Source of the DNA: Rhexocercosporidium sp. MPI-PUGE-AT-0058
Lineage: Eukaryota; Ascomycota; Leotiomycetes; Helotiales
Length of the DNA stretch: 64,000 bases
Direction of reading: 5' to 3'
Assembly (NCBI GenBank): GCA_020746875.1
Contig: JAGTJL010000011.1
Coordinates: 1,302,001 to 1,366,000, forward strand
Numbering within the stretch: position 1 is the stretch's first letter; every line of letters starts with the position of its first letter. The notes under the pieces were generated by a model. It ran no database searches. It saw only the letters and a list, made by a program, of their open reading frames with translations, and was not told where the DNA came from. Shown here piece after piece: positions 32,608 to 44,540 of this stretch. Both the position numbers and the translations under genes were made by a program.

Positions 32608-35600
32608 CGTAATTGCTGTCTTTTATAAAGTAAGCGTCATATTATTTATAACTTTTTATTAACTCGTTTAAAAAGATAATAAATATCTTACCCTCGAATT
32701 CCTTTATAAATAATTACTATAAAATTAGCTTAATATAAAGAAGGCTTATACTAAATATAACTTAACGAATAGTATTAAATAAACTAATATTAATTACGAA
32801 GATATTAAAGCCTTTGCCCTCCTCTTCTTCTTCGGCATAAACCTAAAAAATCAATTAATTTCTATTCTCTAAACCTCTCTTTCTTACTCGATGAGTCAAA
32901 GTTAAGTTAAAGACTTAATTTCCTCTTCTTATAAACTAGTCGCTCGCTAAAGACGTAGATATGTCTTTTACTTCTTCTTCCGTTTTTCTCGCCGGCTCTC
33001 TTATAACAATAACGCCGAATAATATATAAGATATACTTAAAAATAATATAAATATTCTTAAAAGGAATATTAAAAAAGGAAATGCGCTATAATAAGAATT
33101 ACGTATTACGTAAGACTTTATTACATGGCAATAAGCATAAATAATATATTTATAATATATAATTAATTAAATGTAAGTAAAGATATTAACTAAAACTCTA
33201 CCCTTAAGATTTGTGACCTTTAATACTAAGGATAGCTTTATATAAACTTTAATTAAGGATACGCTTTACCTTAATATTTGTTGTAATAAAGAAAAAGCTC
33301 GGAGTGCTTTTATTTTATTTCTTAATAAACCGCCCGATAATAATAATTATAACTTACGCCGTTATAGAAATTTACGCTATTCTTCTTCTGCTTTTAATAT
33401 TTTAAATATATCTTATATTACTTATATTAAAAAGATTTTAAACCTTTATAATAAGCTTTCAAATAATATAAAATATAACTTAAAGCTTTAAAAAATATAA
33501 GTCTAAAACTTATTACGTCGTTACGTTACGTACTTTATAAATAAAGATTATAAGAAAGATTAAGTGCTTATTTAAATAAAAAGAATAGCTTAAATATTTT
33601 TAAAATCGGCATTTCTAAATCTAAAGCTTAATAAAGATAAAAAACTTATCAATATACTGGATTTGATTTTTTAAGTAATTGCCTTCTTAATAAACTCTTA
33701 TAAATAATAAATAATAAGAAATAAGTATACGTCTTTTATTGTAAAATTAAGAGAAACTTTTTAGGAATTTTATTAATAATTTTATACTTTTATACGTAAA
33801 AATAACGTAAACAATAAGTCGATTCTCAAAATGAACTCATAAAATAAAATCGTTCTACGCTTACGTAAGTAATTATTTTATAAATATCGAAAAGCTCGCA
33901 TTTTTTAACGAGTATATAAAAGTAATTTAAATTAAAGACTAAAGTTAAATTACAAAACGCATGATTTATTATAATTAATTTAAATCTTCCGCTGGAAAGT
34001 CAACTTCTCGGCGTATTATTAAAGATTTACCCTAAAAGCATTCTATTATATATACGTTAACTTAATTCCTTTAAAGACTTCGATACGTTAATTAAGGTAT
34101 TCGAAAACATAACTTATCTCAGGAAAAGACTCTTACTTATTAAACCTCCGCGCGTGCTAATATACTTTACGCTTAAACTTTAAGAAATACTCTCCGGTAT
34201 TTTTTTACTTAACTTTTAATTAATCGTTTATATATACTTTATATTAATAAGATAGAAATTAATAGTAATAATAATTTCGATTTTAATAGCTACGCCGTAA
34301 ATAATAATAATAAAAGTATTAAATTGCTTATAAAAGGATTAATTCCGCGAATAAAAAACTAAACTTAAGAAAAAGCTCTTTTTTAAGTATAATATAAGAT
34401 ATATAATATCTTAACTTTATAAAGCTTTTTAATAAATAATTACTTATAATACGTATTACTTTTATTAAAAATAAACTCTTATATAAGCTGCTCGCACGTC
34501 CCGATTCCGGGATTAATAATTATTATTTTATTAATTATATTCTTTTAACGTCTCTTTCTTTCTTTTTAAAACTTTTTATTTACTTTTTATTTAAGCGCTA
34601 TCCTTATAAAAGGATTTAATAATAAAAGTAGCCGAACGATTAGCTATTATATTATATTAAATTTAATAATTAATAAGCGTTTATAATTATTTATTTTGTT
34701 TTTAATTACTTATTTAAGAAACTATAAAGTAATTATTAAACGGTTATAATTAGAATATTACTAGGTTCTACTCGATGCTGCCAAAAGACGTCTTATTTAG
34801 CCCTCAGATTATCCTCGTATTATTACTTATAATAAAACTATTAAAATCCGAGACCTTTATTAAAGTAAGATTTACTAACGCTATTAACGTAATATTAAAC
34901 GAAGAAATATTAAGTTAAATATATTTTAATATAATCATAACTTTTAATTTTCGTTATTAAATTCTTATAAAAACTATTAATTTAATAACTTCGTCCTTAC
35001 GTATAATTTAGCTTCGCGTTAATATTAAAAATACGAAATTTATATTAATTACTCTTTTTATTTCGTCGAAATGCTCGGAAATCATTATTATCGGATCGAT
35101 TATTATTATTAAATCTAAAAACCTTTTAATTTCGACAGAAATCGGTCGCATATAATATTTTATATAATAAAATCTTAATATTATAAAATTTATAAATTTC
35201 GATAATTTTATATTATTTTTATAAAAACAACGTTAGCCACAGCCGAATTCACGTACGAAGATATATATCGCTTATTATAATTTAATTTACGAGTTAGATA
35301 TTATTTCCTTTTATTAAGAATATAAAATTAAATATTTATACTCTCGTAAAAATAAGCCGATTACGTTATTAAAGACTATTTACCCCTTAATTAGCTTATT
35401 AACCTTTAGCAGTTAATTTAATCTTTTATTTTTTTATTTTTTATTTATTTTAAATATAAATACTTTTTAATTTTCTTTTTCTTTTTTTTTATAAAAAATA
35501 AGCGATATAAGTTTTGAATTCGAGGTTTTATTTCTTAAAAACCTTTAAACGTTCTTTATTTTCTTTTTCTATTGTTATTATATTTTACGCTTAAAGATTT

Positions 35601-36122
35601 AACGCATATTTCTTAAAAATAAAAGTGCAAAAAATCGCTTATTACCGGCAATTATCGCCGCTCGACGTCTGCTATCGTTAATTATTTTATTATCTATTCC
35701 TTATATATTATAGAACTTTCGCGTTAAAGAAAACAATAAGTTAAAATACGTAAAGAATGTGTATATAAAGCTCTTAACGGCCTTAAAAACAGCGTCTTAA
35801 AGCCGCTGTTTTACGTATTATAAACCGGCGTTACGTAAATTATATATAATAACTTACCGGCTACTCTTAATTTTATTTAAAGCGGACTTAGAAGCGCTAG
35901 AGAAATAAAGACGGAATCGCTAAAGCTTTTATATTTTTAAAATAAAATAAACTTACTTCGATTTGTTTCACTTATACGCTAGACGTACGTTAAAAATGAT
36001 ATTAATTTACTTCGAAGTATATAAGCTTAATTCTTATATATTATAAGCTTAAATACTTTATTATTTATTCTTTTTATTAAATAAAATAAAAAGAAATTAA
36101 TTATTAAAAAATAATTATTATA
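32608..36122. other. AT-rich RIP-degraded repeat of unassigned class
   Basis: About 3.5 kb composed largely of TA-rich codon debris with no long frame on either strand. Because it ends at an LTR copy (36123) and begins after an LTR-like segment, it may be the interior of an LTR retrotransposon, but I could not read a convincing protease, reverse transcriptase or integrase motif. Confidence 0.5.
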
Positions 36123-36420
36123 TGTTACGACCTCCGATGCGCCTCGTATTCTAACCGACATGGCTCGTAGCATCGCTGGCTATACGAGGGCGCTAAGCCG
36201 AATAAGGAAGACTATTTAACGAGTATGCGACGTATTATAATGAATAGCGTCAGACTACGCTAAGCTCTATTAGAAAAGTCCCTGTGTATTTATACTCGAG
36301 CTCTCTTTTATAAAGAGCTTTCCTTTTCTTTTTGTCTTTTCTTTTTAATTTTAAGCGTAACTTTAGGCTTAAATATAAAGCTATCTTTTGCATTATATTA
36401 ACTTTTAGTAAGCCGTAATA
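36123..36420 (+). repeat. LTR copy related to the solo LTR at 29530-29786
   Basis: Starts TGTTACGACC and ends AAGCCGTAATA, aligning with the reverse complement of the solo LTR. The terminal CA is now TA, as RIP would produce. It is longer than the solo LTR because of an insert-like middle (about 36170-36270). No matching target duplication is visible. Confidence 0.75.
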
Positions 36421-38001
36421 TAAGAAAAGACTAATAACCCCTTCGCTGTAAAGCGTTATATTTTATTAAGTCTTGCGCGTCGCGTTTCCCTGCCCTTATA
36501 ATAAGTTGACGACGAACCTTAATACTTTGGCCTATTCGATAAATAAGCACATCAGTAAAAAATTTCGCGGACGCCTAGAAATCGAATCCGCCATTTTCGC
36601 CATTTTTGCTATTTTCGCTAAAAGGCCGCTTTTAACGCTTAAAGCCGCCTTTTTAAATTTTAATCGATCGCTAGTATTAAAAGCGCTAGTTTATTTTAAT
36701 AAACGCTAAGCTTAATTAAGTAATTTTTTATAAATATAATTTAAACGCTAAAATATTATAATTTTTTTAAAAAAATTCTTAGCGTTTTTTTAACTAACCG
36801 AATCCGGTTAAATTAGTGTTAATTTTAAGTTTCGCTTATATTTCGTCGGGCACGTCCTAAAAACTAGTCTCGCTAAAGCTCTTACGCTATAAATATCCAC
36901 GCTAAAAAAATTATAATAAGAAAATCGTTCGTTTTGGGTAAATTATATGCGCACGCTAGCCGGCCCTAGCCCTAATCGGGCGTTATAAGAGGCGTATTTA
37001 TTATTATTATATTATAACTGTTATTAATATATTATTAATATTACTGATACATTTACAAACCTTATTAATATATTAAATAAAATAAAATTTAATAACTCCA
37101 CTTTTAAAAGTGGAGTTATAATACGCTAGTTTATTTCGGCGCTTTCGGCGCGTTTTACGCCTTCGGCGCGCTTTTAATTTACTATAGTGAGAAACTGTCC
37201 CTAAAATTTTCGACATGCAACTTTGGCTCCAAAAGCGCCAGAATGGCGCCTCTGGCGCAGTTGGCGGACGTCCGCCTCTCGATTTTTTTGCAGATGTAGC
37301 AGGGGTCGGTGGCGTTCCGAAGCAGTATATAGTCGAGCTTCCCTTATACTCTCTTAAGTAGAACACAGATTTTTAATTATACCTTACTTACTTTGTCACT
37401 ATATTAATATATTAATATATTACGTAGTACTTAAACCGGTACTGTATTAACACTAATTAGTGGCAAGCTTATATTATTAACATTCTTATAAACAAAAAAG
37501 GTGCTGCACCGTTACTCTCAAGTTCCCTATAGAACTTTCGGTGCTTCGAGCCGTGCCAGGGAAACTCTTCCTCCATCTCATTATTTGGGATTTCCTACCT
37601 GACAAGTAAATTTCGTGGGAAGTAGGCACCATTCCGGCCCAACCTGATTTGCACTCTGCAGAACCTCTCTAGTTCTACCGCTCGATCCATGAACCGCCCA
37701 AGCGATGCTAAGATGCAAGCTGAGCAGGTCAATACTCGGGATGCGCTTCAGGGATAGATGACCAATATGGAAGCTATGATTAACCTTGCTGTATTCGGAC
37801 AGTCTTTAGGGAGGACATTTGTCCCAATTAGGACAGATGCATCCAGAAACATCAAACCCACAAGGATATAGATCATTTCCGGAATATGTATACAAGAGCC
37901 TACCGTCTTGTGCAACAGCTACACTATGATGCCGAATCGATTACGGCTTGCGAGCACCCATGGAACAGTTCGCGCGGAAGAGTTTGCGCTGGCCAAAATT
38001 C
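36421..38001. other. Transition from AT-rich repeats to normal DNA; no gene called
   Basis: 36421-37430 remains AT-rich with local GC-rich palindromes such as GGCGCTTTCGGCGCG and CTTCGGCGCGC (about 37137-37172). From about 37500 the base composition becomes normal. A strong donor-like GTAAGTTGG on the minus strand at about 38037 could start an intron that extends the next gene into 37700-37930, but I could not establish that exon. Confidence 0.4.
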
Positions 38002-38894
38002 TTACGCATATAGGAACCTCGCCAACTTACCAAGAGATTCTATCCATAGAATCAAAACTCTTCCACGCTCAGGAACCTCAGGAGTCATAACTTGAAACTT
38101 TCCTTCCTCCGCTGAGCCATAGGTTACTGGCCAATCGAATCCCAATTTCTCCATGATTTTAGTCAACAGCACCATTTTCACCTCGGATGTATTCCGAGTT
38201 GCATCCACCACAACCTCGACACTCAAAACGTCGCTCTTTAATGCCGAAATTAGGGACGAGAAGAGAGAAGAGTTTTGTACGATTATGGAAGCCCATTTTC
38301 TGAGATTTGTATCGAGGGTCTTTGTCACGTCGATTGTGATAGTCTGGGTACGGTTTCCCGTGTACACCAGTATAATTCCAAGATCAGTGGCTAAGATTCT
38401 GTTGCTGTCGATCTTTCCGATGCTGTTTTTTTTTTTTTTAGATAAACAAGGAAACTTTCCTCAAACACACCCGACTCTACTAGCCCTAGGTCTCCGTGTG
38501 TGCACAACGTGCAAAATGTTACTAACACTATAGTGAGATGCTGGATCTTGGCGAGTGGCTTTCCGGAGAGCTTCTTGGGGGCTGAGAGGGTAGTGTTTGT
38601 GACAACGCGGTTGATTGAGAGGTAGAATTCCTTGGCTTCTGCGTAGGGAACGGCGTCGCGAGCGAGCACAAGAAGGCATGCTGGGGTTGAGACACCAGGA
38701 CCGAGGATCATGCAGAAGGCGAAAATCATCAATCCGAGCTCGGAGGAGAGTCTCTTGAGGATCGGACTGGAGGAGAGAAAGTTTGGTTGGCATATGTAGT
38801 AGCATGTTAGGAGAATTTGTATAGTTAAATCTCCTACGAGACTCGAGTCGATATCGCACGAGCGAGCCGGGGAAGAGTGGATTGAAAGCGCCAA
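38002..38894 (-). CDS. Fungal protein of unknown function, paralogue of the gene at 40380-41181
   Basis: Two exons, about 38527-38894 and 38002-38422, are joined by a 104-bp GT-AG intron (38423-38526) that contains the poly-T/poly-A tract at 38425-38439. Splicing gives KPLAKIQHLTIV then IGKIDSNRILATDLGI, a continuous sensible reading. The N-terminal part (ILKRLSSELGLMIFAFCMI) resembles the F-box-like lead of many fungal orphan proteins. The C-terminal part alternates TITIDVT and VLSVEVVVDA strands. No ATG begins the first exon in frame, so an upstream exon is likely; one candidate ATG lies at 39028. The neighbour at 40380 shares the same order of motifs (LEICDSIF, YIRHLTV, TITIDLT). Role unknown. 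Confidence 0.55.
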
Positions 38895-40379
38895 CCTTGG
38901 CCTTTGCGGAAAGCTTTGGGCTGCTTTGAAAGGTTAAGGAGCATGGGAATGATAGAGAATGGCAGGCAGAGTTACATGGAGATCGAGTCCATCGAACCAC
39001 TGAGTGTGTTTACCATAGGGGCAGACATTTTGGCAGCTCCGGTTGATGTTGGTGATGAAGTACAAGTACAAAACGGGAAAAAGGAAGTCTTTTGTAAGTC
39101 GCATGGCCATGGTCAGTCTGCTGGTTCGAAATTCCTTGTGAAGATAGAATTCGAGATTTAGAGGCCGTCTAGTGAGGGACATCAAAGTGGACACTTATTG
39201 AAACTACAGGAAAGGCAAAATTACTAGAGAGAGAGAAAAAAGACTCAAAGTCAGCTGCACTTAACCAAGATGTTACAAAAAGTCGATATAAAAAGGACTG
39301 GAGTATACAATTGTTAACCATAGATGTCTCTGGCAATTGGCCCATAATATACGGTACAGCTCTGAAATTCAGAGGCGGCTGTGCAATTAGCAGGAATAGT
39401 AGTACTCAATATTGGAATCTACTTCGTCCAAAGCGGTAGTTCTCGATGCGCGAAAAATCACTTCTCTTTGATCACGGGTAAGTTAAGCAATAATACTCTT
39501 TCATCGCTTTCAGCCTGTGGGGGGCAATGTTTCAAGCTCTTACCAAGTGAAAATTCCAGTAAGTGTCAGGCTTTCTCCTCCATTGACGAGGGTGGGTTGA
39601 TAAATGAGCAATGTAAGTCCGGATCTTGGGACCCTTGATATTTCCACGTTCTCTTCTTTTTTGATGAAACATCATTCTTTCCATGCTTCCTGTTTGAATT
39701 AGATTGATCTGCAGGTCTTGTACTCCTGACAGCCACTTGTTTTGCCTTACAATGTCCCTGAAGCTTCGCAGACTGATCTTCATGTCCCGAAGAACTTAGA
39801 AAAAATCCCGTAATACACCTCCATCAGCATCATACCACTCCTAGATCTAAACTAACTAGCACTAAAGAGATCGAAGAGATCTCCTTCAGGATTTGACCAC
39901 CGCCGTCCCTCTCGAAACTCTCCTAGCTTTGTTTGTTGTTGCAACAAGTTTCTGCCTTGACAAAGCTCAACATTTACATCCAAACAAGCAATGGCAGCGT
40001 CCCATCACTACAGCGATAATCTGCAACAACTAAGCACAATTCATCCCACAAGGCATTATAAAATAGCGGAAATCACTCCACTTGGTCTTCCATACAGCGA
40101 CCCTTTCGACCTCCACCTCGATCTCGACCTCGACATACCACAACAATGCCCGTCGTCACCAAGATCACCAACTCGAGACAGCTCGAACAGTAGTGAGTGG
40201 ACCTCCAATTACCCAGCCCAGTAGCTCCTCGATTATATCCAAAGAATCCACGCGTGCGCAGGAAATATCCTCGAAGGCCGTCCTGTCCTCAATTGAGGAA
40301 AGAGACTTTGATATCGGCCCAATCACTTCAAACACCTTCAAATCATAACTTACCAGCTAACCTATCCTTCGCACTCTAG
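38895..40379. other. Region between two head-to-head paralogues
   Basis: Likely contains the divergent promoters and perhaps missing first exons of both genes. An ATG frame at 39991-40224 (MAASHHYSDNLQQLSTIHPT...) is protein-like and just upstream of the plus-strand paralogue, but I could not find an intron joining it in phase. Nothing else is recognised. Confidence 0.35.
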
Positions 40380-41181
40380 CACCTTCCCACTTGAAATCTG
40401 CGATTCGATCTTCGACTTTGCTCTCCTCAATGACGTTATGGAACTCGGTCCGAACCAACAAATCCCCGGCATCCTCTTCGCTCTAGCTCCCTTCAAGTAC
40501 TTGTACCCCGAAATCATCAAGTATTTCCGAGACGCCAAGTTCATCCTTGATCATTCGACTGCTGTCAGACTCCAGGCCCTGCGCAGTCTGGAGTTGGGTT
40601 ATATTCGACATCTTACTGTTGCGCTGTCTGGTAATTTGTGAGTTTGATTTGATCTTTGGTATGGGATGATGGATGTCTGGGATAACATGACTCGATCTTT
40701 TCTCTTAGAACAATAATGTCCAATTAGATCGATAGGACATATCCTGTCAATCATCAGTTGATCGTTCGTACTTGGCTACTATAAAGCTAACCTTCCCAGC
40801 AGCACAAACTACACCCTCGATGCCTCCATCTCCTTCCTCGCCAACAATATCCTTACCATAACCATCGACCTAACCCACGAAGTCCCCACCCGTACCGCCG
40901 CATACAACAAGCGCCACTCTCATCCCACCTTCTAAACCTATCCCACCTCTCTGAGCCTTGGCTTCATCGAATGGCTCATGAATGCTTCCCGACCTGGTGT
41001 GAAGAAGTTTGTGATCGTCTTGAGCAAGGGATACCTGTCGCTTAAGAGAGCTCAAGCTGTTGTTGAGTTGATGGGAAAGGGAGGCCCGAAGCTGCCGGTC
41101 GTGGAGAAGCGTAGTAAGGGTGCTGTGAGAGTCTTGACTTGGGAGGCTGCTGCTGGTGGGAATCTTGTGCTTGGTTATTAG
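40380..41181 (+). pseudogene. Paralogue of the 38002-38894 gene, with an in-frame TAA
   Basis: Exon 40380-40637 follows an acceptor (CACTCTAG) and reads TFPLEICDSIFDFALLNDVM...GYIRHLTVALSG. A 162-bp intron (40638-40799) with a GTGAGT donor and a GCTAAC branch site leads in phase to NYTLDASISFLANN...TITIDLTHEVP. The second exon is then stopped by TAA at 40933-40935, but the same frame continues with clear coding character to 41181 (LSLGFIEWLMNA, FVIVLSKGYLSLKRAQAVVE). CAA to TAA is a CpA-to-TpA change, the favoured RIP context. The upstream start is not resolved. Either a recent pseudogene, or a shortened protein. Confidence 0.6.
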
Positions 41182-42281
41182 ACTGAGCGACAGAGCGTAT
41201 GGGCGGGAGTTGATCATTGTTTTTTGGCCCTTCTCATAGGTTGAGTGTGAATTGCAGGTCTGGGGCGTTGAGTGGGCTAGGATGGCTGCGAACTTGCGGG
41301 TGATACTTTTGCTTTTCGGGCGCAGTGCATGATTGAGCGTTGCACGGTTAGTGATTCGAGGGATTCTAGTTTGCTGCTTCGCAGGAAGGCCTAATTAGCA
41401 AAATGGAGAATCCGCACCCATATATCATGTCTTGAACATTTATTGTGCTTTGATGTAACTACTGACATTGTTCTCAGCGAAAAGACTAATCATCTGGCGA
41501 GTCTTGGAGGAGTGGTATTCTCCTCCAAGGTATTGCAGAGCCCTTCATGATAGATTTGTAGAGTGTTATTCTGGCCTGTGGAACCGAGCTCAGTTGATTG
41601 AGGAGTTCACAGGACTTACCGAAGAGCTGCAATTGTACAATGATGCGTCCAGGGGGCAGCCTCATCCAATCCCCATGTTCGTATCTTTGTGGACATCAGG
41701 CGTAACTTAGTCCGGTCCATACAAGGCTAGCTTTCACATCAAGGAAAGGAGAGAAATGCCAAAACTAACGAATGAACATCTTTTTTCAAAGGGACAGAGA
41801 TATGTACTGTTACACAATTCCACGACCAGTCGCAAAAGGCCAAAGAAAGGTCAAACTCCACTGCTAGAGAAAGCTTCTACCCGTTCCAACGCCACCACAC
41901 CTCCCCCCAAAACCGATATCCCATTTCCATTTCCGTAACATTCCATGCACACCATCCATCAATCCATCAAAGTCGTAGAGCCATAAAGGAATCCAGTCGA
42001 ATCGCGCACACTTGTCTCGCATTCGCAGATTGGAAAACAAAGGAAAGAAGAAGCGTCAATAGAGTCGATCAACCGCGCCAGAGTCGCGAACGCCTCGTTC
42101 ATTAATTCGAAGCCTGTGCTCACTCTCGTCGTGTACACTTGCCGAATTGGAAATGTGACAATACGAGATGAGCGAAATCGGGAAAGACGAGCGTCGAATG
42201 GCTCCGACGCCGTACTGACAATGCTATGGTACGGCGGAATTTTATAGATGTGGAGTTGGGCGTATTCGCATCGTTGGCGGC
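41182..42281. other. Intergenic region; no gene recognised
   Basis: Only short frames without domains. It lies downstream of both flanking genes, so it should hold their 3' ends. Confidence 0.45.
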
Positions 42282-44540
42282 TCAGAATAGCCCTTGCTTC
42301 ACTGATAGAATCGACCCTTTCATTAGCGCTGAGATAGCGACACCCATCATCCTACCATCGAGGTTAACTTCCTCGGGAAGCCCGTCCTCTACATCTACTC
42401 CGTCCAACTTGGGGATACCGACGATGTGGTGGAGGTCATGCTTAGCGTCGAGTCTTTTCTCGAGAGGCTTGACGATTTGAAAGTGTTGGAGAACATCTTC
42501 GCCAGAGGCGCCAACCACGGCAAGAGCATCGTATCCGATGACCTTGGTGAAGTAAGGTAGCATCTCCTCGCCCTCGGGGTATGGCTCATCGGGTTCATGG
42601 CCAGCAGCAAACCATGTACTCTTAGTCTTCACAGCCCAGTCTTGCGTCATATGTGGCGCGAAAGGTTTATCACTGCAGCAGCGCGCGTAGAAGCTGAGCT
42701 CTTGACTTGTCTGTACTCCACGGAGATAATGACCGAGTGGATGGTCTGTCTCATCGAGGAACTCGAAGAGTGAGCTGTAGATGGGCGTGGCGTTGGCGGC
42801 AACTTTCGTCCATGCTGTTGAGGGAATTTTGTTGTCCTGCATGAACTGGTGAAAAGTATTAGCACCTTCAAGATCAAATCTGTTGTTTGCAGCTGCTGAA
42901 TCTGGCACCAGCTTGTCGTTGATCATGCGGTATCCACCCTGCAAGATGACATTGGCGATGCCATTCTTGAGAAGCTCCGTGTGCTCTTTTGAGAATTGTG
43001 CTAGGTCCATGAGACTGGATATTGTGAGCACAGTAAGCTTCTTTTTCTCTGTCGGCCTCTCGGTGAAGATCTTCGTGAGAAGCTCCTGACCTTCAGGTAG
43101 CTTGGTATCTGCTGGAGCAATGAAACCCTCGGTGTTGTCGAATTCATGAGTGTAGTTGTTAAGCAGTCGTTGAGCGTCTCCAATTGTGCCGATACCAATT
43201 GGCATATTTGGGAGGCCCAGAGAATTAAGCGCCCCCCGTCCGAACAATGCTCGTCGCTCCGCGGGCATCAAGTTCGCAACAAAACCTTCAAGTTGAATTA
43301 TTCCCATACGATCAAACTCCTTCAGGCACATCATCGCCATCAAATCATCGTAGTCCTTTGCGAGATCCGTGATGGTGACAATGTGCGGCTTTCTGTCGAT
43401 TCCGTCTTTCTTGGCTTGCTTTTCTCGTTCTTTGAGTATGTGTATTAATCCCTCGTAGAACATGCCTTCTTCTTGAGTGAGCCCTGTTGGGATTCGGGGA
43501 TCCGAAGGTTCATAAGGACCGTCCAGTGGCTCTTCTACTAGAGGTGGAACATACGTGCCTGCATAGACAGCCCGTACTTTTTCAAAATGATCCATCAAGT
43601 CCTTTCTTGAGAACCGCTCATATTCCTTGATGGATAGGCAGCCCAAAATGTACTTCATCAAGCTTTTGCTGTATTTCTCTTGGAGTACCTTTTGCTTGTA
43701 CTGGCCAAATTTCTGACCGTTTTCACTATCAACAGGACTCAGAGCATTGTAATCCTCGTCCCAGAAATGGCCCTGGGTGATGATATGAAGCATGCACTTG
43801 CCGACCTGCCATATTGTGTTTGGGGATGAGATGATGTATGTTGGCGCTTCTGGCCAGGCTTTGTCCTGGCTTGAAGTTAGCGGGTTCAGAGATGAGCAAG
43901 AGAACAGAATACTTACTTCTGGTACCAATTCCGATACTAGACAGGCAAACACCTCCCAGACCTTCTGCTCAGGAATCACTCCGTCGATGCCAAATTTACT
44001 AATTGTTCTGTCAGATTGGGCGTGCAATATCTCAATCCTCGCGAAATACCTGTACAGTTTATCAAGGAACTCCTGTGTGTCACCACAAACCCAACAGTCT
44101 CGATAGATCCACGAGATTTCAAAGTCGCCAAACTCGATGGGGAAACTGCACGAGCTCTCATTTAGAGTCAAACCGCTCGTCTTCCTGCTCAACCTGTGCT
44201 GGTCATTCCGGCGAACTGTCCACTTTCGCTGTCTGGATTTCCTAGAGTACTGCCACCACCACTGGACCTTTCCTTTTGGGAGGGGGTGAAGACCTCTTCT
44301 AGCTTCCCATGCCCGTCGATCCCGAGGCTCCTGTGAGTCTCGTTGCTTCCTTGTCTCTTTTGATGAGATGAACCAGTTGTCCATCAGATTCTCGGGATCT
44401 GTAGGGATTTTGTCACTGGCGCCTTGAACCCGTGGCTGCTTCTGAGGACGCAGCTCACGATCTAAGTCAACTTGATTATTATCCATGGTGATCTCAGCGT
44501 GTTGGCGTTTTGACATGATATTTTTGATGAGTCGCCGCAT
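42282..44540 (-). CDS. Nucleoside-hydrolase-domain protein with a fungal N-terminal extension
   Basis: Predicted 735-residue cytosolic protein, in two exons separated by a 51-bp GT-AG intron (43866-43916). The intron is a multiple of three without a stop, so it is easily missed; it has a good GTAAGT donor and GCTAAC branch. The C-terminal half, from about residue 370, starts HIVTITDLAKDYDDLMAMMC, a variant of the Asp cluster that binds Ca2+ in inosine/uridine-preferring nucleoside hydrolases. Further matching parts are VANLMPAERRALFGRGALNSLGLPNMPIGIGT and the ANVILQGGY strand. The N-terminal half (IEFGDFEISWIYRDCWVC, GKCMLHIITQGHFWDED) is helical and I do not recognise it. Canonical enzymes read DTDPGxDD; here the spacing is altered, so activity is uncertain. 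Such domains also occur fused in fungal NLR-like receptors, but no NACHT or NB-ARC domain is present here. Confidence 0.8.
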   Translation of the reverse strand: MRRLIKNIMSKRQHAEITMDNNQVDLDRELRPQKQPRVQGASDKIPTDPENLMDNWFISSKETRKQRDSQEPRDRRAWEARRGLHPLPKGKVQWWWQYSRKSRQRKWTVRRNDQHRLSRKTSGLTLNESSCSFPIEFGDFEISWIYRDCWVCGDTQEFLDKLYRYFARIEILHAQSDRTISKFGIDGVIPEQKVWEVFACLVSELVPEVSILFSCSSLNPLTSSQDKAWPEAPTYIISSPNTIWQVGKCMLHIITQGHFWDEDYNALSPVDSENGQKFGQYKQKVLQEKYSKSLMKYILGCLSIKEYERFSRKDLMDHFEKVRAVYAGTYVPPLVEEPLDGPYEPSDPRIPTGLTQEEGMFYEGLIHILKEREKQAKKDGIDRKPHIVTITDLAKDYDDLMAMMCLKEFDRMGIIQLEGFVANLMPAERRALFGRGALNSLGLPNMPIGIGTIGDAQRLLNNYTHEFDNTEGFIAPADTKLPEGQELLTKIFTERPTEKKKLTVLTISSLMDLAQFSKEHTELLKNGIANVILQGGYRMINDKLVPDSAAANNRFDLEGANTFHQFMQDNKIPSTAWTKVAANATPIYSSLFEFLDETDHPLGHYLRGVQTSQELSFYARCCSDKPFAPHMTQDWAVKTKSTWFAAGHEPDEPYPEGEEMLPYFTKVIGYDALAVVGASGEDVLQHFQIVKPLEKRLDAKHDLHHIVGIPKLDGVDVEDGLPEEVNLDGRMMGVAISALMKGSILSVKQGLF

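Noticed and set aside
32608..36122. A tyrosine-recombinase (Starship- or Crypton-type) captain gene in the AT-rich block
   Set aside because: I looked for long frames and recombinase-like blocks in the plus translation, and saw none that could be defended.
38461..39000. A 179-codon minus-strand frame
   Set aside because: It is in a different phase from the spliced paralogue model, whose motifs match the gene at 40380-41181.
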